A DNA stretch of 64,000 nt, taken from positions 1,426,001 through 1,490,000 of the forward strand of contig NZ_CP013387.1 of assembly GCF_001523745.2 (NCBI RefSeq). The letters run 5' to 3'. The stretch is from Burkholderia mayonis (GTDB lineage: Bacteria; Pseudomonadota; Gammaproteobacteria; Burkholderiales; Burkholderiaceae). The notes below the pieces were generated by a model that was not told the DNA's origin, searched no databases, and saw nothing but the letters and a program-made list of their open reading frames with translations. The position numbers and the translations under genes are program-made. Below are positions 44,676 to 53,438 of this stretch, one piece after another (positions within the stretch are counted from its first letter, which is position 1; each line of letters opens with the position of its first letter).

Positions 44676-45812
44676 TCAATCGAGATGCTTGCGGAACGCC
44701 CGCACGCTGAGCCAGCCGATCACGAGCGCGTACAGCGCGAGCGCCGCGAACGGCGCCGCGACGTTCGAAAACGGCCCGCCCTTCAGGAACACCGAGCGCA
44801 GGATCGTCACGTAGTAGCGCGCGTAGACGACGAGCGTCACCGCCTGGATCGGCACCGGCATCTGCTCGATCGCGAACGCGTAGCCGGACAGCATCGTCGT
44901 CGGCAGCATCGTCAACAGCAGCGCGACCTGGCTCGCGCCGAGCTGGCTGCGGATGCGCACCGACATCAGGTAGCCGATCCCGAGCACGACGAGCGTGAAG
45001 AGCGCGGTCGTCGCGATCAGCGTCGGCACGCTGCCGCGAAACGGCACGCCGAACCAGTAGACGGTCGTCAGCAGGCAGAACGCCGCGTCGACGAAGCCGA
45101 TCGCGAAATACGGGATCACCTTGCCGAGCATCAGCTCGATCGGCGCGATGGGCGTCGAGATCAGCTGCTCCATCGTGCCGCGCTCCCACTCGCGCGCGAC
45201 GGTCAGCGACGTGAGCTGCGCGCCGACGAGCGCGAGGATCACCGCGACGACGCCTGGAATCACGAAATTGCGGCTGTCGAGCCCCTCGTTGAACCACACG
45301 CGCGGCTCCGGATCGACGGTCCCGACCGTCTGCGCGAGCTCGCCGTGCGCCGCCTGCCAGCGCGCGTTCAGGTCCGCGCCGAACTGCGCGACGATGCCGC
45401 GCGCGTAGCCGATCGCGATGTTCGTCGTGTTGGTGTCGGTCGCATCGAAGATCGTCTGCACCGATGCCGCGCCGCGCGTCGCGACGGTGCGCGAGAAGTC
45501 GACCGGCACGACGACGGCCGCGACGCACGTGCGCCGGTCGACGGCCGCGCGCAGCGCGGCCTCGCTGCCGAGCGTCCGCACGCCCGCGAACCAGCCGGAC
45601 GACACGAAGCGGTCGATCAGCTCGCGGCTTTGCTGGCTGCGCTCTTCGTCGTGCACGCAAAGCGGCACGTGGCGAATGTCGAGGCTCACGCCATAGCCGA
45701 GCAGCGCCATCTGCATGAGCGGCATCAGGAGCGCGATCGCGAGGCTGCGCGGATCGCGCCAGATCTGCAGCGTCTCCTTGTACGCGATCGCGATCAGGCG
45801 CCTCACGCTCAT
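44676..45812 (-). CDS. ABC-2 type transporter permease
   Basis: 378 residues with the same topology as its neighbour and the ABC-2 motif MEQLISTPIAPIELMLGK. ATG 45812 overlaps the ATPase stop (ATGA). The two permeases probably form a heterodimer, as in YbhS/YbhR. Confidence 0.9.
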   Translation of the reverse strand: MSVRRLIAIAYKETLQIWRDPRSLAIALLMPLMQMALLGYGVSLDIRHVPLCVHDEERSQQSRELIDRFVSSGWFAGVRTLGSEAALRAAVDRRTCVAAVVVPVDFSRTVATRGAASVQTIFDATDTNTTNIAIGYARGIVAQFGADLNARWQAAHGELAQTVGTVDPEPRVWFNEGLDSRNFVIPGVVAVILALVGAQLTSLTVAREWERGTMEQLISTPIAPIELMLGKVIPYFAIGFVDAAFCLLTTVYWFGVPFRGSVPTLIATTALFTLVVLGIGYLMSVRIRSQLGASQVALLLTMLPTTMLSGYAFAIEQMPVPIQAVTLVVYARYYVTILRSVFLKGGPFSNVAAPFAALALYALVIGWLSVRAFRKHLD

Positions 45813-46846
45813 GCCGCGCTCCGCTTGCGCCGCTCGACGCGCGCGACGAGCTGCACGAACACGTCCTCGAGACTCGGGCGGATCGGCTGCGGCTCGCCCG
45901 CTTCGATGCGCGCGGCGGCGAGCGCGTCGCGCAGCGCGCCCGCCTGCGCGCCGCCGGCGACGAGTACGTGCAGCCGGTCGCCGAAGATCGACGCGTCGAG
46001 CACGCCGCGCGTGCCGCGCAGCACGGCGACTGCCTCGCCGAGCGGCGCGCACGCGAGCTCGAACAGCGCGCCGCCCAGCTCGCGCTCGCGCAGTTCGCCC
46101 GGGCTGCCGATCGCGATCAGCCGGCCCGCGTCGATCAGCGCGATCCGGTTGCAGTACTCGGCCTCGTCCATGTAGTGCGTCGACACGAGCACTGTCACGC
46201 CGTCGGCCGCGAGCCGGTGGATCAGATCCCAGAAGCGCCGCCGCGCCTGCGGCTCGACGCCGGACGTCGGCTCGTCGAGAAACAGCACGGGCGGCCGATG
46301 CAGGATCGCGCAGCCGAGCGCGAGCCGCTGCCGCCAGCCGCCCGCGAGCGTGCGCACGAGCGCGTCCTCGCGCCCTTCGAGGCCCGCCATCTCGATCGCG
46401 AAACGGATCCGCTCGTCGAGCGCGTCGCGCGGCACCCGGTAGATGCCGGCGAAGAAACGCAGGTTTTCGCGGCACGTCAGATCGCCGTACAGCGAGAATT
46501 TCTGCGACATGTAGCCGATGTGCGCGCGCACCGATTCGGGCTCGGCGCGCACGTCGAAGCCCGCGACCGTCGCGCTGCCCGCGCTCGGCGCGAAGAGTCC
46601 GCACAGCAGCCGGATCGTCGTCGATTTGCCCGCGCCGTTCGGGCCGATGAAGCCGACCACTTCGCCGCGCGCGATCGACAGGTCGAGCGCGTCGACCGCC
46701 GTGAACGCGCCGAAGCGCTTCGTCAGGCCGCGCGCGACGACGACGCCGTCACGCACGGCCGCGTTCGCATGCACGCTTGCGTTCGCGTTCGCGGCGGCGT
46801 CGGCGCTCGGCGAGCCCGCTGCGGGCGGTTTCGTCGCGCGCGTCAT
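45809..46846 (-). CDS. ABC transporter ATP-binding protein
   Basis: 345 residues: Walker A GPNGAGKSTT, a degenerate signature LAGGWRQRLALG, Walker B VLFLDEPTSGVEP and H-loop STHYMDE. The first 33 residues are Ala/Asn-rich and low in complexity. ATG overlaps the upstream ATPase stop (ATGA). It pairs with the next ATPase in a YbhF-like role split over two genes. Confidence 0.9.
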   Translation of the reverse strand: MTRATKPPAAGSPSADAAANANASVHANAAVRDGVVVARGLTKRFGAFTAVDALDLSIARGEVVGFIGPNGAGKSTTIRLLCGLFAPSAGSATVAGFDVRAEPESVRAHIGYMSQKFSLYGDLTCRENLRFFAGIYRVPRDALDERIRFAIEMAGLEGREDALVRTLAGGWRQRLALGCAILHRPPVLFLDEPTSGVEPQARRRFWDLIHRLAADGVTVLVSTHYMDEAEYCNRIALIDAGRLIAIGSPGELRERELGGALFELACAPLGEAVAVLRGTRGVLDASIFGDRLHVLVAGGAQAGALRDALAAARIEAGEPQPIRPSLEDVFVQLVARVERRKRSAA

Positions 46847-47796
46847 CCCGCGTCTCCGACGAGCGCGACGAACGCGTCCTCGATGCCGGGCTCGATCGCG
46901 GCAATTGGCGCATGCGCGATCCCGCGCGCCGCGAGCCGCGCAGCGAGCTCGGGCGAACGTCGCTGCGCGTCGTCGACCCGCACGTGCACGCGATCGCCCA
47001 TCAGCAGCGTGCCGAGCACGCCCGGCGCATCGGCGAGCGCGTCGCGGATCGCACGCGGATCGCCGCCGCCCACCGCGACGAGCGCGCCCCGCATCGACTG
47101 CTTCAGCCGCTCCGGCGTATCGCACTGCCGCACGACGCCCGCATGCAGCAGCGCGAGCCGCGAGCAGCGCTCCGCCTCGTCCATGTACGCAGTCGACATC
47201 ACGATCGTCACGCCCTCCTCGCGCAGCCGGTACAGGATCGCCCAGAAGTCGCGCCGCGACACCGGATCGACGCCCGTCGTCGGCTCGTCGAGCAGCAGCA
47301 CGTTCGGCCGGTGGATCAGCGCGCAGACAAGCCCGAGCTTCTGCTTCATCCCGCCCGACAGCTGGCCGGCGAGCCGCCGCCTGAACGGCTCGAGGCCCGC
47401 CGCGGCGAGCAGCTCGGCGAGATCGGCGCGATAGCGCACGCGCGGCACCTCGAACAGCTCGCCGTAGAAGAACACGTTCTCGTCGACGGTCAGGTCCTCG
47501 TACAGCCCGAAGCGCTGCGGCATGTAGCTGAGCGCGATCTTCGCGCGCTCGGGGTCGGCGATCACGTCGATGCCGTCGAGCTCGATGCGGCCCGCGTCCG
47601 GACGCAGCACGCCCGCGAGCATCCGCATCAGCGTCGTCTTGCCCGCGCCGTCCGGACCGACGAGCCCGAAGATCTCGCCGCGCGCGACCGCGAAGCTCAC
47701 GTCGCGCACCGCGTCAACCGCGCCGAAGCGGCGCGCGACATGCTCGACGCGCACGGTCGGCGCGAACGAGGCTCCGGCGGCATCGGGCGCGCTCAT
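46843..47796 (-). CDS. ABC transporter ATP-binding protein
   Basis: 317 residues: Walker A GPDGAGKTTL, signature LSGGMKQKLGL, Walker B VLLLDEPTTGVDP; the H-loop histidine position reads STAYMDE, so tyrosine/alanine replaces the usual STHYMDE histidine. This may be the non-catalytic partner in an asymmetric pair. ATG overlaps the HlyD stop (ATGA). Confidence 0.9.
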   Translation of the reverse strand: MSAPDAAGASFAPTVRVEHVARRFGAVDAVRDVSFAVARGEIFGLVGPDGAGKTTLMRMLAGVLRPDAGRIELDGIDVIADPERAKIALSYMPQRFGLYEDLTVDENVFFYGELFEVPRVRYRADLAELLAAAGLEPFRRRLAGQLSGGMKQKLGLVCALIHRPNVLLLDEPTTGVDPVSRRDFWAILYRLREEGVTIVMSTAYMDEAERCSRLALLHAGVVRQCDTPERLKQSMRGALVAVGGGDPRAIRDALADAPGVLGTLLMGDRVHVRVDDAQRRSPELAARLAARGIAHAPIAAIEPGIEDAFVALVGDAG

Positions 47797-48788
47797 CGGC
47801 CGCTCGCGATCGCAGCGATCGTCGCGTCGGCGGGCATGCCGGGCAACAGCTCGTGCGTCGGGTTGTCGATGTCGATGCGGATCCGGTAGACCTGCGTGAT
47901 CCGCTCCTCGTGCGTCTCGACCGTTTTCGGCGTGAACTCGGCCTGCGGCGACACGAAGCTGATCCGGCCGCGGTAGACGGCGGACGGATACGCGTCGGTG
48001 CGCACGTCGACCGGCTCGCCGATCCGGATGCGCCCGACGTCGGGCTCGTTCACGTACGCGCGCAGCCACACGTGATCGAGCTCGGCGATGGTGAAGATCG
48101 CGACGCCCGGCCCCGCGAGCTGACCGAGCTCCGCGTGCCGCACCGAGATCACGCCGTCGAACGGCGCGGCGAGTTCCGTGTACGACAGCGTCGTCTCGTC
48201 GAGCTTGCGCTTCGCCTGTGCGGCCGTCACGTTCGCGGCGGCGAGCGTGACGTCGTTGCGCGCAGCGGCGAGGAGCGCCTGGTCGCGCGAGAGCGCCGCG
48301 GCGGACTGGCGCTCGGCTGTCTGCGCGAGATCGCGCGATTGCTGCGACACCGCTGATTGCCGAGCGAGCGTGTCGGCGCGCGCGAAATCGCGCTGCTTTT
48401 CGGCCAGATCGAAGCGGTCGCTGACGACGCCGTGCTCGAGCGCCGCGACGTTGCTGCGATTCGCTTCGACCTGCGCGGTCTGCACGTCGACGTTCGCGCG
48501 GTCGATATCGGTCTGGCGCCGGTACAGGCGATCGTCAACGCGCGCGAGCACGGTCCCGCGCGCGACGCGTGCGCCTTCGTCGAACGGCAGATAGACGATC
48601 GGCGCCTGGACCTGTGTGAAGCTCAGCACGCTTTCGTGCGCCTCGATGTTGCCCGACACGACGATCCGCGGCGGCGGCTCGCTCGGGCCGAACAGCGCGG
48701 GCCAACGCAGCGCCGCATAGCCGAGCGCCGCGACGGCGGCGGCAAGCGCGACGGCCAGCGTGAGGCGAAGGCGGCGGTTGTGCGACAT
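47793..48788 (-). CDS. HlyD/YbhG-type membrane fusion protein
   Basis: 331 residues. One N-terminal membrane anchor (about 8-30), a long alpha-helical hairpin rich in Ala/Gln/Arg, and lipoyl/beta-barrel parts with LSYTELAAPFDGVISVRHAE. First gene of the export operon. An FNR-type box lies about 58-71 bases upstream of the start, suggesting oxygen-controlled export. Confidence 0.9.
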   Translation of the reverse strand: MSHNRRLRLTLAVALAAAVAALGYAALRWPALFGPSEPPPRIVVSGNIEAHESVLSFTQVQAPIVYLPFDEGARVARGTVLARVDDRLYRRQTDIDRANVDVQTAQVEANRSNVAALEHGVVSDRFDLAEKQRDFARADTLARQSAVSQQSRDLAQTAERQSAAALSRDQALLAAARNDVTLAAANVTAAQAKRKLDETTLSYTELAAPFDGVISVRHAELGQLAGPGVAIFTIAELDHVWLRAYVNEPDVGRIRIGEPVDVRTDAYPSAVYRGRISFVSPQAEFTPKTVETHEERITQVYRIRIDIDNPTHELLPGMPADATIAAIASGR

Positions 48789-49439
48789 CGTGAGAAGCGG
48801 CGGCGGAACGATGCGACTACTCTACGTTCGCGGTCGCGGCGTTCTTTGATGCGGGTCAACGGCCGCGCCGGCGTCAGTACGGGCGGCGAACGCACCGCCC
48901 GTCGTCCGGCGTCGCGGCAGAAGCGGCTCTGTGTGTTTGCGTCGATCGGGCGAATGGCGGAATGGCGGCGTGACCTGCCTCGCATCAGCGGCGGCATGCG
49001 CGTTGCGGCATGGGCGAACGTTCGCCGTGCATGCCGCGTCGCCACACGACATCACGCCCCGCAAAGCCATGCGAATGCCAACCGCGCCTTCACTGAACAC
49101 GACGACGTGGACGGCAAAGGACGACAGGATGGCGCGCCGCAACATCCGAGCGCCGTGTCCGCCTTGCAGCCGCCCGCACCAGCACCTTTCGTCGCCGGCC
49201 GGTTTCGGCACCTGTGCTTCGGCCGCGCCGACTCGAAGCATCACTCGATTGCAATTCATCACGACATCAGTCAATGTAACGTTCTAGTGGCGCGCGACGG
49301 CCGCCGCAATTGATGCCGACCGTCCGGCGAACCGGCGGGCGGCCCACGTCGCCCGCGACACCGGTCCGGAACGCGCGCCGAGCCGCGACGCAGCGCAGCG
49401 CATGCGCCCGGCCCGCCAGAACACAAAACGGAGACACAG
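48789..49439. other. Divergent intergenic region
   Basis: About 650 bases between the export operon and the amidohydrolase gene. Apart from the FNR-type box and a GGAG site just before ATG 49440, I see nothing supported. Confidence 0.5.
48846..48859. promoter_or_regulatory. FNR-type box upstream of the HlyD/ABC export operon
   Basis: TTGATGCGGGTCAA, one base from the symmetric consensus, centred about 64 bases upstream of the HlyD start. Confidence 0.7.
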
Positions 49440-51194
49440 ATGGCGCGTTACGACACGATCATCCAGAACGGCCTGTGGTTCGACGGCACGGGCGCCGAGC
49501 CCCGCGCGCGCGACCTCGGCATTCGCGACGGCCGCGTCGAAACGGTGTCGGACGCGCCGCTCGCGGCCGACGGCGCGAACGTGATCGACGCGGCCGGCAA
49601 ATGGGTGATGCCCGGCTTCGTCGACATCCACACGCATTACGACGCCGAGATCCTCGTATCGCCGGGGCTGCCCGAATCGGTGCGGCACGGCGTGACGAGC
49701 GTCTTTCTCGGCTCGTGCTCGCTGTCGACGGTCCACGCGGACGCGCTCGACTGCACCGATCTCTTCAGCCGCGTCGAGGCGCTGCCGCGCGAGCAGATGC
49801 TCGCGGTGCTGTCGCGCGTGAAGACGTGGGACACGGCGGCCTCGTACGTCCGCCATCTCGAATCGCTGCCGCTCGGCCCGAACGTCGCCGCGTTCCTCGG
49901 CCATTCGGATCTGCGCACGTACGTGCTCGGACTCGGGCGCGCGGTCGACGACCGCGTGCGCCCGGACGAAGCGGATCTGCAACGGATGGAGCGGCTGCTC
50001 GACGACGCGCTCGACGCGGGCTTTGTCGGACTGTCGTCGATGACGACGCCGTGGGACAAGCTCGACGGCGAGCGATACCGGTCGAAGTCGCTGCCGTCGA
50101 CGTTCGCGACGTGGCGCGAGTACCGTCGCCTGAACCGCTTGCTGCGCCGCCGCGGCCGCGTGCTGCAAAGCGCGCCGAACACGACGAATCCGCTGAACGG
50201 TCTGCTCTTCATGGCCGAGAGCTGCGGCTACTTCGTGCGCAAGCCGCTGCGCACGTCGCTCCTCGTCGCGGCCGACAGCAAGGCGGCGCCGCGCGGCACC
50301 ATCGACGTGCTGCTCGGCGGCGTGCGGCTCGCGAACGCGCTCTTTCGCGGCGCGCTCGTCTGGCAGCATCTGCCGGTGCCGTTCGAGGTCTACGCGGACG
50401 GCATCGATTTCGTGATCTTCGAGGAATTCGGCGCGGGCCGCGCGGCGCTGCATCTGAACGACGCGCTCGAGCGCAACAAGCTGCTGCAAAACGAAGGCTA
50501 CCGGCGCCAGTTCCGCAAGCAGGTCGCCAAGGGACTCGACTTGCGGCTCTGGACGCGCGATCTGTACGACACGCGGATCGTCGGCTGTCCGGACGAATCG
50601 GTCGTCGGCAAGTCGTTCGGCCGGGTCGCGGACGAGCGCGGGATCCACCCGGCCGATGCGCTCCTCGATCTCGTCGTCGCCTACGGCCAGAAAGTGCGCT
50701 GGTGCATGACGATCGCGAATCACCGCGCGGACGTGCTCGACCGGATCGCGACAAATCCCGCGTTGCAGATCGGCTTCGCCGATTCGGGCGCGCATCTGCG
50801 CAACATGGCGTTCTACAACGCGCCGGTGCGCTTCCTGCGCCGCGTGCGCGAGGCCGAGCGCGCCGGGCGGCCGTTCATGTCGATGCAGCAGGCGGTGCAT
50901 CGCGTGACGGGCGAGCTCGCCGCGTACTTCGGAATCGACGCCGGCACGCTGCGCGCCGGCGATCGCGCGGATATCGCGATCGTCGCCCCCGAGCATCTCG
51001 ACGCGTCGGTCGACGCGTATCACGAGGAAGACATGGCCGCGTTCGGCGGGCTGCGCCGGCTCGTGAACCGCAGCGGCGCGGCGATCGCGGCGACGCTCGT
51101 CAACGGACAGATCGTGTATCGCAACGGCGCGTTCGCCGACGGCTACGGCGAAACGCGGCGCTCGGGGCAGTTCCTGCGCGCGGCGACGCGCTAG
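49440..51194 (+). CDS. D-aminoacylase/N-acyl-D-amino-acid deacylase-like amidohydrolase
   Basis: 584 residues of the amidohydrolase superfamily. The metal-binding HxH is in FVDIHTHYDAE near residue 65, the later metal aspartate in GFADSGAHLRN, and the C-terminal composite beta-sandwich strand in LRAGDRADIAIVAP. The length is above the 480-500 of classical D-aminoacylases. GGAG precedes the start. It stands alone; substrate is an N-acyl-D-amino acid or related amide. Confidence 0.85.
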   Translation: MARYDTIIQNGLWFDGTGAEPRARDLGIRDGRVETVSDAPLAADGANVIDAAGKWVMPGFVDIHTHYDAEILVSPGLPESVRHGVTSVFLGSCSLSTVHADALDCTDLFSRVEALPREQMLAVLSRVKTWDTAASYVRHLESLPLGPNVAAFLGHSDLRTYVLGLGRAVDDRVRPDEADLQRMERLLDDALDAGFVGLSSMTTPWDKLDGERYRSKSLPSTFATWREYRRLNRLLRRRGRVLQSAPNTTNPLNGLLFMAESCGYFVRKPLRTSLLVAADSKAAPRGTIDVLLGGVRLANALFRGALVWQHLPVPFEVYADGIDFVIFEEFGAGRAALHLNDALERNKLLQNEGYRRQFRKQVAKGLDLRLWTRDLYDTRIVGCPDESVVGKSFGRVADERGIHPADALLDLVVAYGQKVRWCMTIANHRADVLDRIATNPALQIGFADSGAHLRNMAFYNAPVRFLRRVREAERAGRPFMSMQQAVHRVTGELAAYFGIDAGTLRAGDRADIAIVAPEHLDASVDAYHEEDMAAFGGLRRLVNRSGAAIAATLVNGQIVYRNGAFADGYGETRRSGQFLRAATR

Positions 51195-51492
51195 GCGCGC
51201 ACGAGCGCGTCGCCGGCCGGCGCGTTGCCGGTTCGCGAGAAGTCCTGCCGCTTCGTCTTTTTTCGTTCGGCGCGCCGGTCGCGCCCCTCGCTTAAACGCG
51301 ACCGCTCAAGCCGGGCGGCGGGCGGGCGGCGCGCCCGGCGTTCCGGGCGCACCGCGTGCGCTATGCGGCTGCCCATCGAGCAGCGTCGTCCGCGTGCGCG
51401 CCGCTTGTTGCGGCGCAATGGCGTCAGGCATTCGCTTTCGGATCGAGTGAGCGGCGACCGCGGGCGCGCTCGACGAGCCGCGACGCGCTCGG

Positions 51493-52191
51493 TCATTCGT
51501 CGCGCGAAGGCGCGGCCGCCCCGTCCTGCCGCGCACCGCCGGCGCACGACCGAATCCGATACGCGCAGCGCCGCGCGCCGACCGGAATGTGCTCGATGCG
51601 CTCGATCGACAGCGCATCGCCGAGCATCTCGCGAAAGATCTCGAGCTCCGACCGGCAGAACCCCTGGCACGCGGTCGCGGCCGCGCAGATCGGACAGTGA
51701 TTCTCGATGAAGAGCCAGCCGTCGCCGTCGGGCGCGCGCGACCATTCGGCGAAATAGCCTTCCCTGTCGCGAAGCTCCGCGAGCCGCGCGATCCGCGTCT
51801 CCGGGTCCGTCACGCCGGCGAGCGTCTGCGCGTACGTGCGGCGCATCTCCGTCTCGCGCGCGGAGATCAGGAGATCGAGCGTCGGCTGGCCGAGCGTCGT
51901 GCGGATGATCCGGATCAAGTCGACCGTCACGTCCGCGTGCGCGTCCGGGAAATGGCCGTGGCCGAGCGTCGTGAGCCGCCAGACCCGCGCGGGCCGCCCG
52001 ACGCCCTGCGGCACGTTCTCCGCCTCGACGAGCCCGTCCGCCTCGAGCTTCTTCAACTGCTGCCGCGCGGCCTCGGCGGTCGTGCCGAGATACGTGCCGA
52101 GCTCGGCCGCCTGCAACGGGCCACGCCGCTTCAGCACGTTCAGCACGCGCTCGGAAACCGGAATTTCCTGCTTCGAAAAGATATCGTCCAT
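51493..52191 (-). CDS. SufR-like winged-helix regulator with cysteine cluster
   Basis: 232 residues. Residues about 15-75 form a winged helix (GPLQAAELGTYLGTTAEAARQQLKKLEADG, of which the recognition part is TAEAARQQLKKLE). The C-terminal half has C166, C169, C175 and C179 in ENHCPICAAATACQGFC, the ENHCP pattern of SufR-type Fe-S sensors. It is divergent from the RND efflux operon, with a perfect palindrome over that operon's -35 box, so it probably represses the pump and is released by oxidation or a redox-active compound. Confidence 0.85.
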   Translation of the reverse strand: MDDIFSKQEIPVSERVLNVLKRRGPLQAAELGTYLGTTAEAARQQLKKLEADGLVEAENVPQGVGRPARVWRLTTLGHGHFPDAHADVTVDLIRIIRTTLGQPTLDLLISARETEMRRTYAQTLAGVTDPETRIARLAELRDREGYFAEWSRAPDGDGWLFIENHCPICAAATACQGFCRSELEIFREMLGDALSIERIEHIPVGARRCAYRIRSCAGGARQDGAAAPSRDE

Positions 52192-52266
52192 CACCGCATT
52201 ATCAAACGCGTAGCTTGCGCAATGCAACGGTCGCGCGGGCCGATCAGGCAAATCACCCAAATAAAC

Positions 52267-52306
52267 CAAGGATATCCTTGACTTATTCTGTCATCAGACA
52301 AATCAT
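52267..52306 (+). promoter_or_regulatory. Promoter with overlapping palindromic operator for the RND operon
   Basis: The perfect palindrome CAAGGATATCCTTG (52267-52280) overlaps a -35 box TTGACT (52278-52283). A 17-base spacer leads to AATCAT (52301-52306) as -10. ATG 52341 follows 35 bases later. A repressor bound here would block RNA polymerase; the SufR-like protein next door is the natural candidate. Confidence 0.65.
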
Positions 52307-52340
52307 GTCGCGATTCTTACAAAATGACTGAGAGATTTCC

Positions 52341-53438
52341 ATGGGCCGTCGGCTATTGCTTGCATTGGCGCTGTTGGCGTTCATTTTCGGTGGGCTTGTT
52401 CTGTGGCGGGAAAGCCGCGTGCAGGCCGCCGATCATCCCCCCGCCCCCCCACCTCCGCTGACGGTCTCCGCCGTCTCCGTGCGCGCCGCGCCCGAGCGCG
52501 TGACGCTCGACGCGGTCGGCTCGCTCGACGCGGTCCGTCAAGTGACGCTCGCGCCCGAAGTAGCCGGCCGCGTCGTCACGCTGCATTTCGAGGCCGGCGC
52601 GACGGTCCGCAAGGGCCAGTTGATCGTCCAGCTCTTCGACGAGCCGGAGCGCGCAAAGCTTGCGTCGATCCGGGCGAAGGCCGCATTCGCGAAGCGCCAG
52701 CTCGACCGCTCTCAGGCGCTCGCGCAAACGGGCGCCGAGCCGCGCAACATCTTCGACCAGCACCGCTTCGACTCCGACGCGGCCGCAGCCGACATCCGCG
52801 AGACGCAGGCGGTGATCACGCAAAAGGCAGTGCGCGCGCCGTTCGACGGCGTGCTCGGCCTGCGCCGCGTGAACCTCGGCCAGTATCTGAACGCGGGCGA
52901 TGCGATCGCGACGCTGACCGATCTCGATTCGCTGTACGCGAACTTCACGGTCCCGCAGAAGAACCTGAGCCAGTTGCGCCTCGGCCAGAACGTGTCGATC
53001 GCGACGGACGCGTATCCGGACCGGGCGCTCGCCGGCCGCGTGACCGCGATCGAGCCGCAGGTCGGCTCCGAGACGCGCAACGTCGCCGTGCAGGCGACGC
53101 TCGCGAACCCCGATCATCTGCTGCGCCCGGGCATGTATATCCAGGCGCGGCTCGAGCTGCCGCCGCGCGAGCGCGCGCTGACGGTGCCCGATACCGCGGT
53201 GCAGACGTCGCAGCGCGGCGAATCCGTGCTCGTCGTCGGCAAGCCGGGCCGCGACGGCCTCGGCGTCGTGCGGCTGCAGCCCGTTCGCACCGGCCGGCGC
53301 GCCGACGGCCGCATCGCGATCGCCGACGGCCTGCGGGCGGGCGACGTCGTCGTCACGTCCGGCCAGGTGCGCCTCGCGGCGGGCGACAAGGTGAAGGTCG
53401 CGCTCGAAGACGGCGCAGCGTCGGGAGCGGAGCAATGA
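52341..53438 (+). CDS. RND efflux membrane fusion protein
   Basis: 365 residues with an N-terminal signal/anchor followed by a proline-rich linker. Lipoyl half-motifs (VTLHFEAGATVRKGQLIVQL in part: FEAGATVRKGQL and RAPFDGVLGLRRV) flank a short helical hairpin. It belongs to the MexH/AcrA-like adaptors. It is the first gene of a three-gene efflux unit and shares ATGA with the next gene. Confidence 0.92.
   Translation: MGRRLLLALALLAFIFGGLVLWRESRVQAADHPPAPPPPLTVSAVSVRAAPERVTLDAVGSLDAVRQVTLAPEVAGRVVTLHFEAGATVRKGQLIVQLFDEPERAKLASIRAKAAFAKRQLDRSQALAQTGAEPRNIFDQHRFDSDAAAADIRETQAVITQKAVRAPFDGVLGLRRVNLGQYLNAGDAIATLTDLDSLYANFTVPQKNLSQLRLGQNVSIATDAYPDRALAGRVTAIEPQVGSETRNVAVQATLANPDHLLRPGMYIQARLELPPRERALTVPDTAVQTSQRGESVLVVGKPGRDGLGVVRLQPVRTGRRADGRIAIADGLRAGDVVVTSGQVRLAAGDKVKVALEDGAASGAEQ

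Noticed and set aside
42789..46175. Rightward 1128-codon open frame over the ABC permease and ATPase genes
   Set aside because: Arg/His/Glu-rich antisense frame with no domain; the leftward genes have Walker, signature and membrane features and coupled starts.
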